A stretch of DNA of 64,000 nucleotides from Streptomyces xylophagus (GTDB taxonomy: Bacteria > Actinomycetota > Actinomycetes > Streptomycetales > Streptomycetaceae). The translations under genes were made by a program, and so were the position numbers. A model generated the notes under the pieces. That model worked only from the letters and a program-made list of their open reading frames with translations, was not told where the DNA came from and searched no databases. Shown here piece by piece: positions 47,465 through 55,803 of the stretch (the first letter of the stretch is position 1; each line of letters opens with the position of its first letter). The stretch covers positions 186,001 through 250,000 of the forward strand of contig NZ_JNWO01000010.1 of the NCBI RefSeq assembly GCF_000716435.1, in the 5' to 3' direction.

Positions 47465-49399
47465 GTGGATACGACCCTTCATGACCCTCTCGTCGGGCAG
47501 CTGCTCGACGGCCGGTATCGCGTCGACGCGCGGATCGCCGTCGGCGGGATGGCCACGGTCTATCGGGCCGTGGACACCCGCCTGGACCGGGTTCTCGCGC
47601 TCAAGGTGATGCACCCGACGCTGGCGGCCGACGCCACCTTCGTCGACAGGTTCATCCGCGAGGCCAAGTCGGTGGCGCGGCTGGCTCATCCGAACGTGGT
47701 GCAGGTCTTCGACCAGGGCGCCGACGGGTCGTACGTCTATCTGGCCATGGAGTACGTCGCCGGCTGCACCCTGCGGGACGTGCTGCGCGAGCGCGGGGCG
47801 CTGCAGCCGCGCGCCGCTCTCGACATCCTGGAGCCGGTGCTGGCCGCGCTCGGTGCCGCGCACCGGGCCGGGTTCGTGCACCGGGACATGAAGCCGGAGA
47901 ACGTGCTCATAGGGGACGACGGCCGGGTCAAGGTCGCCGACTTCGGGCTGGTCAGGTCCGTGGACACGGTGACCAGCACCACCGGGTCCCTGCTCGGCAC
48001 GGTCTCGTATCTCGCGCCGGAGCAGATCGAGGGCGGCACGGCGTCTCCCCGGGTCGACGTGTACGCGTGTGGTGTCGTCCTGTACGAGATGCTGACCGGC
48101 CAGAAGCCGCACGACGGGGACTCCCCCGCGATCGTGCTCTACAAGCACCTGCACGAGGACGTCCCGCCGCCCTCGGCCGTCGTACCGGGACTGGCGTACG
48201 AGCTGGACGAGCTGGTCGCCGCGGCCACCGCGCGCACCCCGGACATCCGGCCGTACGACGCGGTCGCGCTGTTCAGTCTCGTCCGCGAGGCGCGGTCCGG
48301 GCTGAGCACCGAGCAGTTGGACGCGGTGCCGCCGCAGGCACTGGCCTCGGAGCATCCCAACGCCGAGAACCGTACGAGTGTGATCCCGCGCTCGCTGACA
48401 GTCCCGCGTCCGCTGCCCGTCAACGAGGACGACGAGCCCGGTGACCCGCTCAACCGGACCAGCCGGTTCGAGAGCGGGCCGCCACTGCCGCCCCGACGGC
48501 GCGACGCGCGGCGGCCCCGGCGCGGACTGCTGGCGATCGTCGCCGCCGTCCTGCTGATCCTCGGGGTCGGGGCGGGCGTCTGGTACATCAACTCAGGCCA
48601 GTTCACCAAGGTCCCGCCGCTGCTGGCGAAGACCGAGGCACAGGCGCGGGAGCGGCTGAAAGACGCCGGTCTCGACGTCAAGAAGGTCGACCACGCGTAC
48701 AGCGACACCGTGAAGCGCGGCACCGTCATCAGCACCGACCCGGTGGCCGGCGCCCGCATCCGGAACAACGACTCGGTGGCCCTGACCATCTCGGACGGCC
48801 CGGAGACCGTGAAGGTGCCCGACCTGACGGGCTACCTCCTGAGCAAGGCGCAGGCCCTGCTGAAGCGGGACGGGCTCGCGGCCGGCATGGTCACCAGAGA
48901 GTTCAGCGACGACGTCCCCAAGGGCTTCGTGATCAGCACGGACCCGGAGGCGGGCACCGAGCGCCACGCGGGTTCGGCGATAGCCCTGACCGTCAGCAAG
49001 GGCAGCGCGATCGACGTGCCCGACGTCACCGGTGAGGACTTGGACGAGGCGAAGTCCGACCTCCAGGACGCCGGTCTCATCGTGAAGGTGTCGGACACCG
49101 AGGTCAACTCCGAGTACGACGCGGGCCAGGTGGCCCAGCAGACCCCGGCCGGCGACAGCCAGGCCGCCGAGGGCGACACGGTGACGCTGACGCTGTCCAA
49201 GGGCCCGGAGATGGTCGAGGTCCCGAGCGTGGTCGGCGCTTCAGTGGACGCCGCGACGAAGCTCCTTGAGCAGTCCGGCTTCAAGGTCAAGGAGGACCGC
49301 GGTCTGCTCGGCCTGTTCGGCGACACCGTGAAGAGCCAGTCCGTGGACGCGGGCGAGCAGGCCCCCAAGGGGTCGACGATCACGATCACCATCCGGTGA
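47465..49399 (+). CDS. PknB-like Ser/Thr protein kinase with four PASTA domains
   Basis: A 644-residue transmembrane kinase. The kinase domain (residues ~16-280) keeps Lys47, the catalytic HRDMKPEN (His139 onward), DFG (159-161) and APE (184-186). A basic juxtamembrane stretch and one helix (about 352-372, GLLAIVAAVLLILGVGAGVW) follow, then four PASTA repeats to the C-terminus. PASTA domains bind muropeptides or lipid II, so it senses cell-wall state. I chose the GTG at 47465: TACACT (47452-47457) sits 7 nt before it and there is no Shine-Dalgarno, suggesting a leaderless start. Confidence 0.94.
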   Translation: MDTTLHDPLVGQLLDGRYRVDARIAVGGMATVYRAVDTRLDRVLALKVMHPTLAADATFVDRFIREAKSVARLAHPNVVQVFDQGADGSYVYLAMEYVAGCTLRDVLRERGALQPRAALDILEPVLAALGAAHRAGFVHRDMKPENVLIGDDGRVKVADFGLVRSVDTVTSTTGSLLGTVSYLAPEQIEGGTASPRVDVYACGVVLYEMLTGQKPHDGDSPAIVLYKHLHEDVPPPSAVVPGLAYELDELVAAATARTPDIRPYDAVALFSLVREARSGLSTEQLDAVPPQALASEHPNAENRTSVIPRSLTVPRPLPVNEDDEPGDPLNRTSRFESGPPLPPRRRDARRPRRGLLAIVAAVLLILGVGAGVWYINSGQFTKVPPLLAKTEAQARERLKDAGLDVKKVDHAYSDTVKRGTVISTDPVAGARIRNNDSVALTISDGPETVKVPDLTGYLLSKAQALLKRDGLAAGMVTREFSDDVPKGFVISTDPEAGTERHAGSAIALTVSKGSAIDVPDVTGEDLDEAKSDLQDAGLIVKVSDTEVNSEYDAGQVAQQTPAGDSQAAEGDTVTLTLSKGPEMVEVPSVVGASVDAATKLLEQSGFKVKEDRGLLGLFGDTVKSQSVDAGEQAPKGSTITITIR

Positions 49400-49433
49400 C
49401 GGGAGCGGCACGCGCGCGTGACACCCTGGGCGG

Positions 49434-50327
49434 GTGAGCAGCGAGTCCCCTTCCAGCGCCCCCGAGTTCCCTTCCCGCAACCCGGTCGGCGGCCATGTCC
49501 CGGTCGCCGGCGGCCTCCACTCCGTGGGCCTGTCCTACGCCCGTGAGCTGGCCGCCGAGACCGTGCAGGTCTTCGTCGCCAACCCGCGCGGCTGGGCCAC
49601 ACCGGTCGGGAACCCGCGCCAGGACGAGGAGTTCCGCGCGGTCTGCGAGACCGAGTCGATCCCGGCGTACGTGCACGCCCCGTACCTGATCAACTTCGGC
49701 TCGCACACCGAGGCGACGGTCGAGAAGTCGGTGGAGTCGCTACGGCACTCGCTGCGGCGCGGACGCGAGATCGGCGCCCTCGGCGTGGTCGTACACACGG
49801 GGAGCGCGACCGGCGGGCGGGAGCGGTCCGTGGCGCTGGCGCAGGTGCGGGAGCATCTGCTGCCGCTGCTCGACGAGTTGACCCACGACGACGACCCGTT
49901 CCTGCTCCTCGAGTCGACGGCCGGTCAGGGCGCCTCCCTCTGCTCCCGCACCTGGGACTTCGGACCGTACTTCGAGGCGCTGGACGCCCACCCGAAGCTG
50001 GGCGTGTGCCTGGACACGTGCCACATCTTCGCCGCGGGGCACGACCTGACCGGCCCGAGCGGGATGCACCAGACGCTCGACCTGCTGGTCGACACGGTCG
50101 GCGAGGGCCGGCTGAAACTGATCCACGCCAACGATTCCAAGGACGTCGTCGGCGCCCACAAGGACCGCCACGAGAACATCGGCTCCGGCCACATCGGCGA
50201 GGACCCCTTCCGCGCCCTGATGACCCACCCGGCGACCGCGGGCGTACCGCTGATCATCGAGACGCCGGGCGGCAAGGAGGGGCATGCGGCGGATGTGGAG
50301 CGGCTGAAGAAGCTGCGGGACGGCTGA
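49434..50327 (+). CDS. nfo: Endonuclease IV / AP-endonuclease-family TIM-barrel protein
   Basis: A 297-residue xylose-isomerase-like TIM barrel. Metal-site motifs of endonuclease IV are present: AYVHAPYLINFGS, GVVVHTGSATGG, LLLESTAGQGAS, GVCLDTCHIFAAGHDL, LIHANDSKD and HENIGSGHIGEDPF, and a final IIETPGG. The family cleaves at abasic sites in base-excision repair. It starts with GTG and ends 2 nt from the convergent PycTM-like gene, at one edge of the putative signalling operon. Confidence 0.93.
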   Translation: MSSESPSSAPEFPSRNPVGGHVPVAGGLHSVGLSYARELAAETVQVFVANPRGWATPVGNPRQDEEFRAVCETESIPAYVHAPYLINFGSHTEATVEKSVESLRHSLRRGREIGALGVVVHTGSATGGRERSVALAQVREHLLPLLDELTHDDDPFLLLESTAGQGASLCSRTWDFGPYFEALDAHPKLGVCLDTCHIFAAGHDLTGPSGMHQTLDLLVDTVGEGRLKLIHANDSKDVVGAHKDRHENIGSGHIGEDPFRALMTHPATAGVPLIIETPGGKEGHAADVERLKKLRDG

Positions 50328-50329
50328 AG

Positions 50330-50842
50330 TCAGCCGGTACCCAGCGCGTACGCCCCCACCGCCAGCCCCGCGCCCAACAGCGCCAACGCCCCCCGCAGAA
50401 AGCGGTACTTCGCCGCGAGGATCACGCTGACGTCCTGGAACTGCGTGAGCAGCCAGCGCACCGGGTCCCGGCCTGCCTCGGTGACACCGCGCAGCAGTGC
50501 CTCGGGGTCGTCCCGGGCCTCGACCGCGTCGGCGTAGAACGTCGGGCCCAGGGTCCGCCGTACCGTCCAGGTGCGGGGCAGGATCACCCCGAGCAGCAGG
50601 ACTGTCCCGGCCGCCCACAGCACCGCGGCACCCGCGAGCAGCACCTGGCCGGTGCCGGAGAGGCCGGCCGGCGCCCGGCCGCCGCCGATCAGCAGCGCCG
50701 GCACCGCCAGGGCACCGGAGAGCAGCACGGACGCCTTCACGTCCGCCCTGCCCAGGTCCTCCCGTACGGTGAGCAGCAGCCGTTCGGCGACGTACCGGGC
50801 GTCGGTGTCGGAATCCGGCACTACGGGCTCCGGTGAGTTCAC
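50330..50842 (-). CDS. PycTM-like membrane effector (Pycsar effector family)
   Basis: A 170-residue protein. Residues ~15-35 form a conserved amphipathic segment with ADVKAS (ERLLLTVREDLGRADVKASV), followed by two transmembrane helices (about 36-56 and 66-88) and a cytoplasmic loop with LPR. A C-terminal segment with LLTQFQDVSVILAAKYRFLR leads into a third helix (148-168). The A-D-x-K motif before the first helix and the KYRFLRGALALL closing helix are the pattern of Pycsar PycTM effectors, which impair the membrane when a cyclic pyrimidine nucleotide rises. It is last in a four-gene run and overlaps the SPFH gene by 4 nt (GTGA). Confidence 0.72.
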   Translation of the reverse strand: MNSPEPVVPDSDTDARYVAERLLLTVREDLGRADVKASVLLSGALAVPALLIGGGRAPAGLSGTGQVLLAGAAVLWAAGTVLLLGVILPRTWTVRRTLGPTFYADAVEARDDPEALLRGVTEAGRDPVRWLLTQFQDVSVILAAKYRFLRGALALLGAGLAVGAYALGTG

Positions 50843-51957
50843 GTCCGGCCGCCGGATTCGTCCCTGCCGGTGTCCGGCGCGGTGTCCTCCGGCTCGTCGG
50901 TGTACGGCTTCGGCGCGGCGGGCGGCACCGGCAGGGTCCCCGTCACGGCCGGCGGCGGGAGCAGCGGCGCCGGAGGCATCGGCGGTGCGAGGGGCGTCGG
51001 CGGAACGGGCAGGGCGGTGGGGGCGGGTGGCAGTCCGTTCTGGAAGACACCGTGGGCGGCCGTGCGGCTGAAGTCGATGAGGGCCTGGACCTGGTCGTCG
51101 ATCTGGTGCCGCTGCACGACACCCTGGTTGATCAGGTTGGTGAGATAGTCCAGGGCGCCCTGCCGCTGCTCCCGGGCCTGCAACTGGAGTGCGCCGAGGA
51201 TGTCCTGCGCACGGGACGGGTCCTGAGCCAGTACATGGGCGTACTGTTCGGCCTCGCCGGCGGCGATGAGCCCCCGGGCGACCTCCATGTTCGCCTCGAT
51301 CCGCGCGTTGTTGGCGGCGTCCATGGCCCTCTGGACCTCGCTGTCCGACTGCACCGCCATCATGTTGGCGTGGTGGTCGGAAGCGGCCTGGCCCAGGTCG
51401 ATGCGGATGAACACCTGGGTGATCAGGCCCAGTTCGGACCCGAAGTCGTTCCAGCGACCGCTCGCCAGTTCGTCCTGGATCGCCTCGTCCGCCTGCTGGG
51501 CGGAGTCCAGGTTGTGCCGCCTGCTGATCCCGCGCAGCCGGGCCTCAAGCGGCGGGCGGAGCATCCGCTCCACGTCCACCACCCGCTTCTCGGCGGCCAG
51601 ACGGAAGTCGTGCACCTCCCAGTTGACGTCGGCGCCTGCCTTGAACCGTGACCGGTCCCCGTAGGTGGGAAGTTCCAGCTGGAAGGAGACCTGGTGCTGG
51701 CCGCGGGCGATCCAGCAGACCGAAGTCGGCTTGCCCATCAGCGGTTTGTTGTAGTGCTCGGCCCCGCGGACCGTGATGACGCTGTATCCGCCGTTGCGGT
51801 AGAAGAGCACCGAGGCGACCTGGCTGCTGCGGTGCCGGTACGGGCCCGTCGGGGTGAACTCGGTGACGAAGGGCCCTCTGATGTTGTGCGGAAGGACGAA
51901 CTCCCCCTGAGGGTTCTGGGGCTGCCAGGACTGTTGGCCCCACGTGTTGTTGCTCAT
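50839..51957 (-). CDS. SPFH/band-7-like protein
   Basis: A 372-residue protein without an obvious membrane anchor. Residues ~20-200 look like a prohibitin/SPFH domain: a beta-rich first half (VSFQLELPTYGDRSRFKAGADVNWEV split about residues 88-115) and helical continuation (RLRGISRRHNL and DFGSELGLITQVFIRIDLG). An Ala/Glu/Gln-rich helical stretch follows, then a Pro-rich tail of about 60 residues (PPTPLAPPMPPAPLLPPP). SPFH proteins scaffold membrane complexes. Its ATG overlaps the NTPase stop and its stop overlaps the PycTM start, each by 4 nt. Assignment is by fold-like pattern only. Confidence 0.6.
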   Translation of the reverse strand: MSNNTWGQQSWQPQNPQGEFVLPHNIRGPFVTEFTPTGPYRHRSSQVASVLFYRNGGYSVITVRGAEHYNKPLMGKPTSVCWIARGQHQVSFQLELPTYGDRSRFKAGADVNWEVHDFRLAAEKRVVDVERMLRPPLEARLRGISRRHNLDSAQQADEAIQDELASGRWNDFGSELGLITQVFIRIDLGQAASDHHANMMAVQSDSEVQRAMDAANNARIEANMEVARGLIAAGEAEQYAHVLAQDPSRAQDILGALQLQAREQRQGALDYLTNLINQGVVQRHQIDDQVQALIDFSRTAAHGVFQNGLPPAPTALPVPPTPLAPPMPPAPLLPPPAVTGTLPVPPAAPKPYTDEPEDTAPDTGRDESGGRT

Positions 51958-54173
51958 GGTGTTCCCGCTCCCTGGACCGCCTCCCACATGCGGCGGACCT
52001 GCTGGTCGTCCAACGGATTGTCGGGGTCTTCCGACAGTTCTTTGATCAGTGACAGCAACCGGTGCCGGTCGTCCGGCACATGCACGAGCAGCGGCAGGAA
52101 CCGCTCCAGTGCCTCCGCCCAGGGGCGGCCCGAGCAGCCGCGCAGCCAGTCCGCCACGGTGTCCACGGCCGCCTCGTAGGACCGGCCGGTCTGTAGCGCG
52201 GTCCACAGCAACCCGGCCAGTTCCGGGGCGAGTTCGGGCCGCACGGCGGCGAGTGCCAGCATGAGCGGCCAGTCGCCGTAGCCCTCCAGGTCCGGGTGCT
52301 GGTTCCACAGGTCGACCACGGAGAGTCCGGCCAGGTAGATCGCGCTCTGCAGGCCGAGGTCCTGCTGTGGACGCCGCTCGTCGGAGAGCCAAAGGCGGAT
52401 CCGCCGGAAGGTCGCCGGGTCACAGTTCGCGCCACTGAAGTGGGCGGTCTGGGCCGAGGCCACGGTCCTCAGCTTCCCGTCCTCCCAGACACCGATGCCA
52501 CCGAGGAGGTCGAGCGAATCCCGGACGGTGACGGTGGCCCGGCCCCGGCCGAGCACCGCGGCAGCCGTCCAGCGCAGGTTCTCCTCCCCCTCGCGCGCCC
52601 ACAGACCGACCAGGGCCCGGATCGCACTGCCGACCTCCGGAGAGGCCACGGCCACGTCGAGCACGTTGGCGGCGAAGACCCGTCGGCGGAGCTGGTCGGC
52701 CTGGCCCATCGGCTGGACCAGTTCCTGCACGGTGTGCGAGCAGTCGAGTCGGCACAGCTGTCCCGCCGCGACCGCGGCCCGCACCCAGACCTGGGGACGG
52801 CCGTCCTCGCACAGCCCGGACAGCCAGCGCAGCACGGGACCGCGCACATTGTGCCGGTGCTCCCAGAGGTGGATGAGGACAGCGGCGGCGAGGGACTCGC
52901 CGCGGAACCGGACGGTGCGCACCGGAACGTCCTCGTCACCGACCTGTTCCACACCGAGTTCGGCCACGGCCCGGGCGGAGACGAGCCGGGCGTCCACGCC
53001 GTCGCTGAACAGCGGGCGGCCCGGCGCCGACTCCGGATCCACGGTGACGGCCAGTTCCCAGGCGAGGATCTCCGCGGCCTCGGCGACGGCGCTCAGCGAA
53101 GCCCCGCCGAGGACCGCCACGGCGATCCGGTACGCCGCGTCCCGCAGTCGCTGCGGAGTCTCGGACTGTGGGCCTCCCACGAACCATTCGGCCGCCTGGG
53201 CCTTGGCGAACTCACGGCATTCGTCGAGGAGTTCGGCATGGGTACGGAATCCGCGCGCGTACTTGGCGACCAGAACCGCCAGCCGGGCCGCCTCCCGCGG
53301 CCGGAGTTCGCCGATTCCGAGCGCCGCGGTCACGTCCGGGGCGCTCGCGGCCGACCGTGCCGTGCTCTGAGTCGCGAGCGGCTCCTCCTCGAGCTCGTTC
53401 GCGAGGTGCTTCTCCAGTACGTCGTCGGCGGCGGCCGGTGTGTGGAGGTAGTGGTAGCGACCGCCCTGGGAGTAGAGGTCGCCGAGTTCGGGCACGGCCA
53501 GCAGGACCGCGTACGCCTCGCAGTCACCGAGGAAGGCGCACAACCGGTCCAGTGCGGCCTCGCCCGGCAGTCCGGCGGTCGAGGACTCCAGGACATAGCC
53601 GTGGCCTTCGTGGATCTGTTCGGCCTCCAGCTTGTCCAGGTCGGTCTCGGGGTCGAGCCGGGACACCTTGCCCCGGGTCCGATCGTCCAGCAGGGACAAG
53701 GCCGTGTACATCCGGCCGGTTCCGGGCTGTCCGCACAGCAACAGCAGCCGCCGGGACCGCAGTTGCTCCTTGAGTTCGCCATACCCCTCGGGCTCCTGGA
53801 AGACCTGGCGCAGCTTGAGCAGTTCCTCCTCGGGCACCGGGCCCGCGAGCAGGCGTGGTCCCTGCTGCCCGAACAGGTTGATGGCTCCGATGGAACCGCC
53901 GCTGATGAGGGTGCTCGACCCGTGCGAGGTGAAGCTGGGGCCGGCGGACCGGTAGACGCGGGACGCCGCCGCGCCTGACCCCAGCCCCTCCCCCGCCAGC
54001 GGGTCGGCGGCGGCGCCTCCGATGACGTCCGGCGTCGGCTCGGACCCGGCGCCGGGCTGCTCCGGCTTCGGCGGCTGGTCCTGCTGGGGGTTCTGGGGCC
54101 CGGCGCCCGCGGGCTGCCCTCCGGGGTTGGGCTTCGGGTTGGGTCCGGGGGGCGCCGGGTTCTGCGCGTTCAC
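51954..54173 (-). CDS. Large NTPase-like protein with degenerate P-loop and helical C-terminal repeats
   Basis: A 739-residue protein. Residues 1-48 are Pro/Gly/Gln-rich. A short motif STLISGGSIGAINLF (87-101) is shared with the cyclase C-terminus. A P-loop-like segment LLLLCGQPGTGRMYTALSLL (142-161) has Arg and Met where Lys and Ser/Thr are expected. The last ~350 residues are helical, rich in Leu/Ala/Trp, and resemble HEAT-like repeats (AAVLIHLWEHRHNVRGPVL, VRAAVAAGQLCRLD, LALAAVRPELAPELAGLLWT). It resembles regulators of actinobacterial conflict systems. Start GTG overlaps the cyclase stop (GTGA); end overlaps the SPFH start. Confidence 0.65.
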   Translation of the reverse strand: MNAQNPAPPGPNPKPNPGGQPAGAGPQNPQQDQPPKPEQPGAGSEPTPDVIGGAAADPLAGEGLGSGAAASRVYRSAGPSFTSHGSSTLISGGSIGAINLFGQQGPRLLAGPVPEEELLKLRQVFQEPEGYGELKEQLRSRRLLLLCGQPGTGRMYTALSLLDDRTRGKVSRLDPETDLDKLEAEQIHEGHGYVLESSTAGLPGEAALDRLCAFLGDCEAYAVLLAVPELGDLYSQGGRYHYLHTPAAADDVLEKHLANELEEEPLATQSTARSAASAPDVTAALGIGELRPREAARLAVLVAKYARGFRTHAELLDECREFAKAQAAEWFVGGPQSETPQRLRDAAYRIAVAVLGGASLSAVAEAAEILAWELAVTVDPESAPGRPLFSDGVDARLVSARAVAELGVEQVGDEDVPVRTVRFRGESLAAAVLIHLWEHRHNVRGPVLRWLSGLCEDGRPQVWVRAAVAAGQLCRLDCSHTVQELVQPMGQADQLRRRVFAANVLDVAVASPEVGSAIRALVGLWAREGEENLRWTAAAVLGRGRATVTVRDSLDLLGGIGVWEDGKLRTVASAQTAHFSGANCDPATFRRIRLWLSDERRPQQDLGLQSAIYLAGLSVVDLWNQHPDLEGYGDWPLMLALAAVRPELAPELAGLLWTALQTGRSYEAAVDTVADWLRGCSGRPWAEALERFLPLLVHVPDDRHRLLSLIKELSEDPDNPLDDQQVRRMWEAVQGAGTP

Positions 54174-54958
54174 CGCTCACTGCCCGGAGATGAGGAGGAC
54201 GACGGAGACGAGGGGGGCGACGGCGACCGGCCGATGTTGATCGTGCCGATCTGTTCGCCGGAGATGGCCTGCCCGTCTCCGTAGACGTGTTGGTTCACCA
54301 CTCGCCCCGAGGCCGGTGCGGCCGGTTCCGGTGGCGAGCCGGCTGGGCTCGGCGACGGCGCCCCGGGTTCCGGCAACGGCGGCTGCGGCAACCCCGGGAC
54401 CATGAACCACGCGGTCTGGGGCCCTTCCTTGAGCTGCACCTCGCGGCAGCCGTACTGCTCCGGCTCCACCCAGCGCCCTCCGGGCCGTACCACCTCTTCG
54501 TACAGCCGGTCGGAGACCACGGCGACCAGGGCCGCCTGCGGGGCCAGTTCGAGGACGGCCTTCGCGGTGGCGCAGTCGCCGAGGCGGCAGGCCAGGTCGA
54601 CGGCGCGGCCGGAGCGGCCGTGGGTGTCGGCGGTGACCGGGCCGATGTGCATGCCGACGCGGAGTCTGAGCCGGGCCTTGGCCCGGTCGTTGCTCTCGCG
54701 CAGATTCTGGTGGAGATACTCCAGCCATTCGCCCACCACCCGCTTGGGCGGCACGGTGGACGTCAGGATGCTGAGGATGCCGTCCCCCCGGTCTTCCTGG
54801 TACAGGCGCGGCGCCCGAATGCCGGCCTGTTCGAAAGCACGGCCCGACACCTCGTAGAGCCTGGCCCGCATGTCCGGTTTCTCCGAGTCCGACAACAGCC
54901 CCGACCCCTGAGCGTCCAGATTCACGATGAAGCCGTACTCGGCTTCCCCCTCCATCAT
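54170..54958 (-). CDS. Class III nucleotide-cyclase-like protein
   Basis: A 262-residue protein. Residues 8-187 have the cyclase homology fold: FIVNLDAQGSG (candidate metal Asp15), EDRGDGILSIL (second metal Asp59), LRLRVGMHIGPV (98-108) and GRSGRAVDLACRLGD (114-128, with Arg125 where the transition-state Arg is expected). Asp121 replaces the usual Asn, and Glu56 is where purine cyclases have a base-selecting Lys or Glu. A Pro-rich linker leads to VYGDGQAISGEQIGTINIG, shared with the NTPase. The likely product is a cyclic nucleotide; which base is unknown, and the enzyme could be inactive. It is the head of a four-gene overlapping run. Confidence 0.75.
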   Translation of the reverse strand: MMEGEAEYGFIVNLDAQGSGLLSDSEKPDMRARLYEVSGRAFEQAGIRAPRLYQEDRGDGILSILTSTVPPKRVVGEWLEYLHQNLRESNDRAKARLRLRVGMHIGPVTADTHGRSGRAVDLACRLGDCATAKAVLELAPQAALVAVVSDRLYEEVVRPGGRWVEPEQYGCREVQLKEGPQTAWFMVPGLPQPPLPEPGAPSPSPAGSPPEPAAPASGRVVNQHVYGDGQAISGEQIGTINIGRSPSPPSSPSSSSSPGSER

Positions 54959-55066
54959 TTTCCCCTCCCTGCCGTTCCGGCGACCCCGGACCCCTGCGAT
55001 GTTCCCGGGCCCGACGAGTCGCCGCTGTAGCCGTTTACACAGCGCGGGACTTCCGTGTCGCCCGTG

Positions 55067-55783
55067 TCAGGTGTCCTGCTCGCGATGGTCCCCGCTCGCG
55101 AGCAGCCGGAGTGGTTCCAGGTCGGCGACCGCGAGGGTGCCGGGGCCGGTGCGGACCAGGCCCTGCTCGCGCAGGAGTCGCAGTGCCTTGGCCACGGCCT
55201 CGCGCGTGGATCCCACGGAAGCGGCCAGTTCGTGCTGGGCGAGGGGCAGTCTGATCGTGACGCCCGCGCCTTCGGGTCGGCCGGTGCGGTCGGCGAGTTC
55301 GACCAGTCGCTCCGACAGCCTCTGCAGCACGGTCATGGAGGCCAGGGCCCGCCGCTCGTGGTCGGCGCTGCGCAGTCGTTCGGTGAGCTGTCCCACCAGC
55401 AGGGCGTTGGCGTGCGGCCGTGCGGCGAGGAACCGGCGGAACCGTTCCGCCGTGATGACCAGACCCGTGACCGGGCCGAGCGCGCTCACCGAGGCACTGC
55501 GCGGTCGGCCGTCGAGGGCCGCCATGTCGCCGACGACCTCACCGGCCTGGCGCAACCCCAGGATCAGCCGTCCGCCCCGCTCGGTCGTCGACCACACGGT
55601 GCACCAGCCGCTGAGCACGACCACGGCGAACGTGGTGCGCTCCCCCTCGGCCATGAGGGGGTCCTGGGACGCGTACGGATGTCGGGTGCCGAGTGCGGCA
55701 AGGGCCGCGCGATCCGCGGTACCGAGACCGCCCAAAAAGGTATGGCGCTCGCCGAACAGCCCCACCGTCGTCCCCCGACCCAT
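55067..55783 (-). CDS. Crp/Fnr family cyclic-nucleotide-binding regulator
   Basis: A 238-residue regulator. The N-terminal cNMP-binding barrel (residues ~15-120) has the phosphate-binding-cassette pattern GEVVGDMAALDGRPRSASV. The central dimer helix is RFLAARPHANALLVGQLTERL. The C-terminal HTH_Crp reads AQHELAASVGSTREAVAKALRLLREQGLV. It lies 108 nt upstream of the cyclase gene in the same direction. It may sense the cyclase product and control the operon, which is inference. Three direct CGGAATGCG repeats lie just upstream of its ATG. Confidence 0.9.
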   Translation of the reverse strand: MGRGTTVGLFGERHTFLGGLGTADRAALAALGTRHPYASQDPLMAEGERTTFAVVVLSGWCTVWSTTERGGRLILGLRQAGEVVGDMAALDGRPRSASVSALGPVTGLVITAERFRRFLAARPHANALLVGQLTERLRSADHERRALASMTVLQRLSERLVELADRTGRPEGAGVTIRLPLAQHELAASVGSTREAVAKALRLLREQGLVRTGPGTLAVADLEPLRLLASGDHREQDT

Positions 55784-55803
55784 ATCCCCCGATGGTCGCC
55801 AAG

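Noticed and set aside
52296..53978. 560-residue plus-strand open frame opposite the NTPase gene
   Set aside because: Antisense shadow; the minus-strand frame has coupled starts and stops on both sides.
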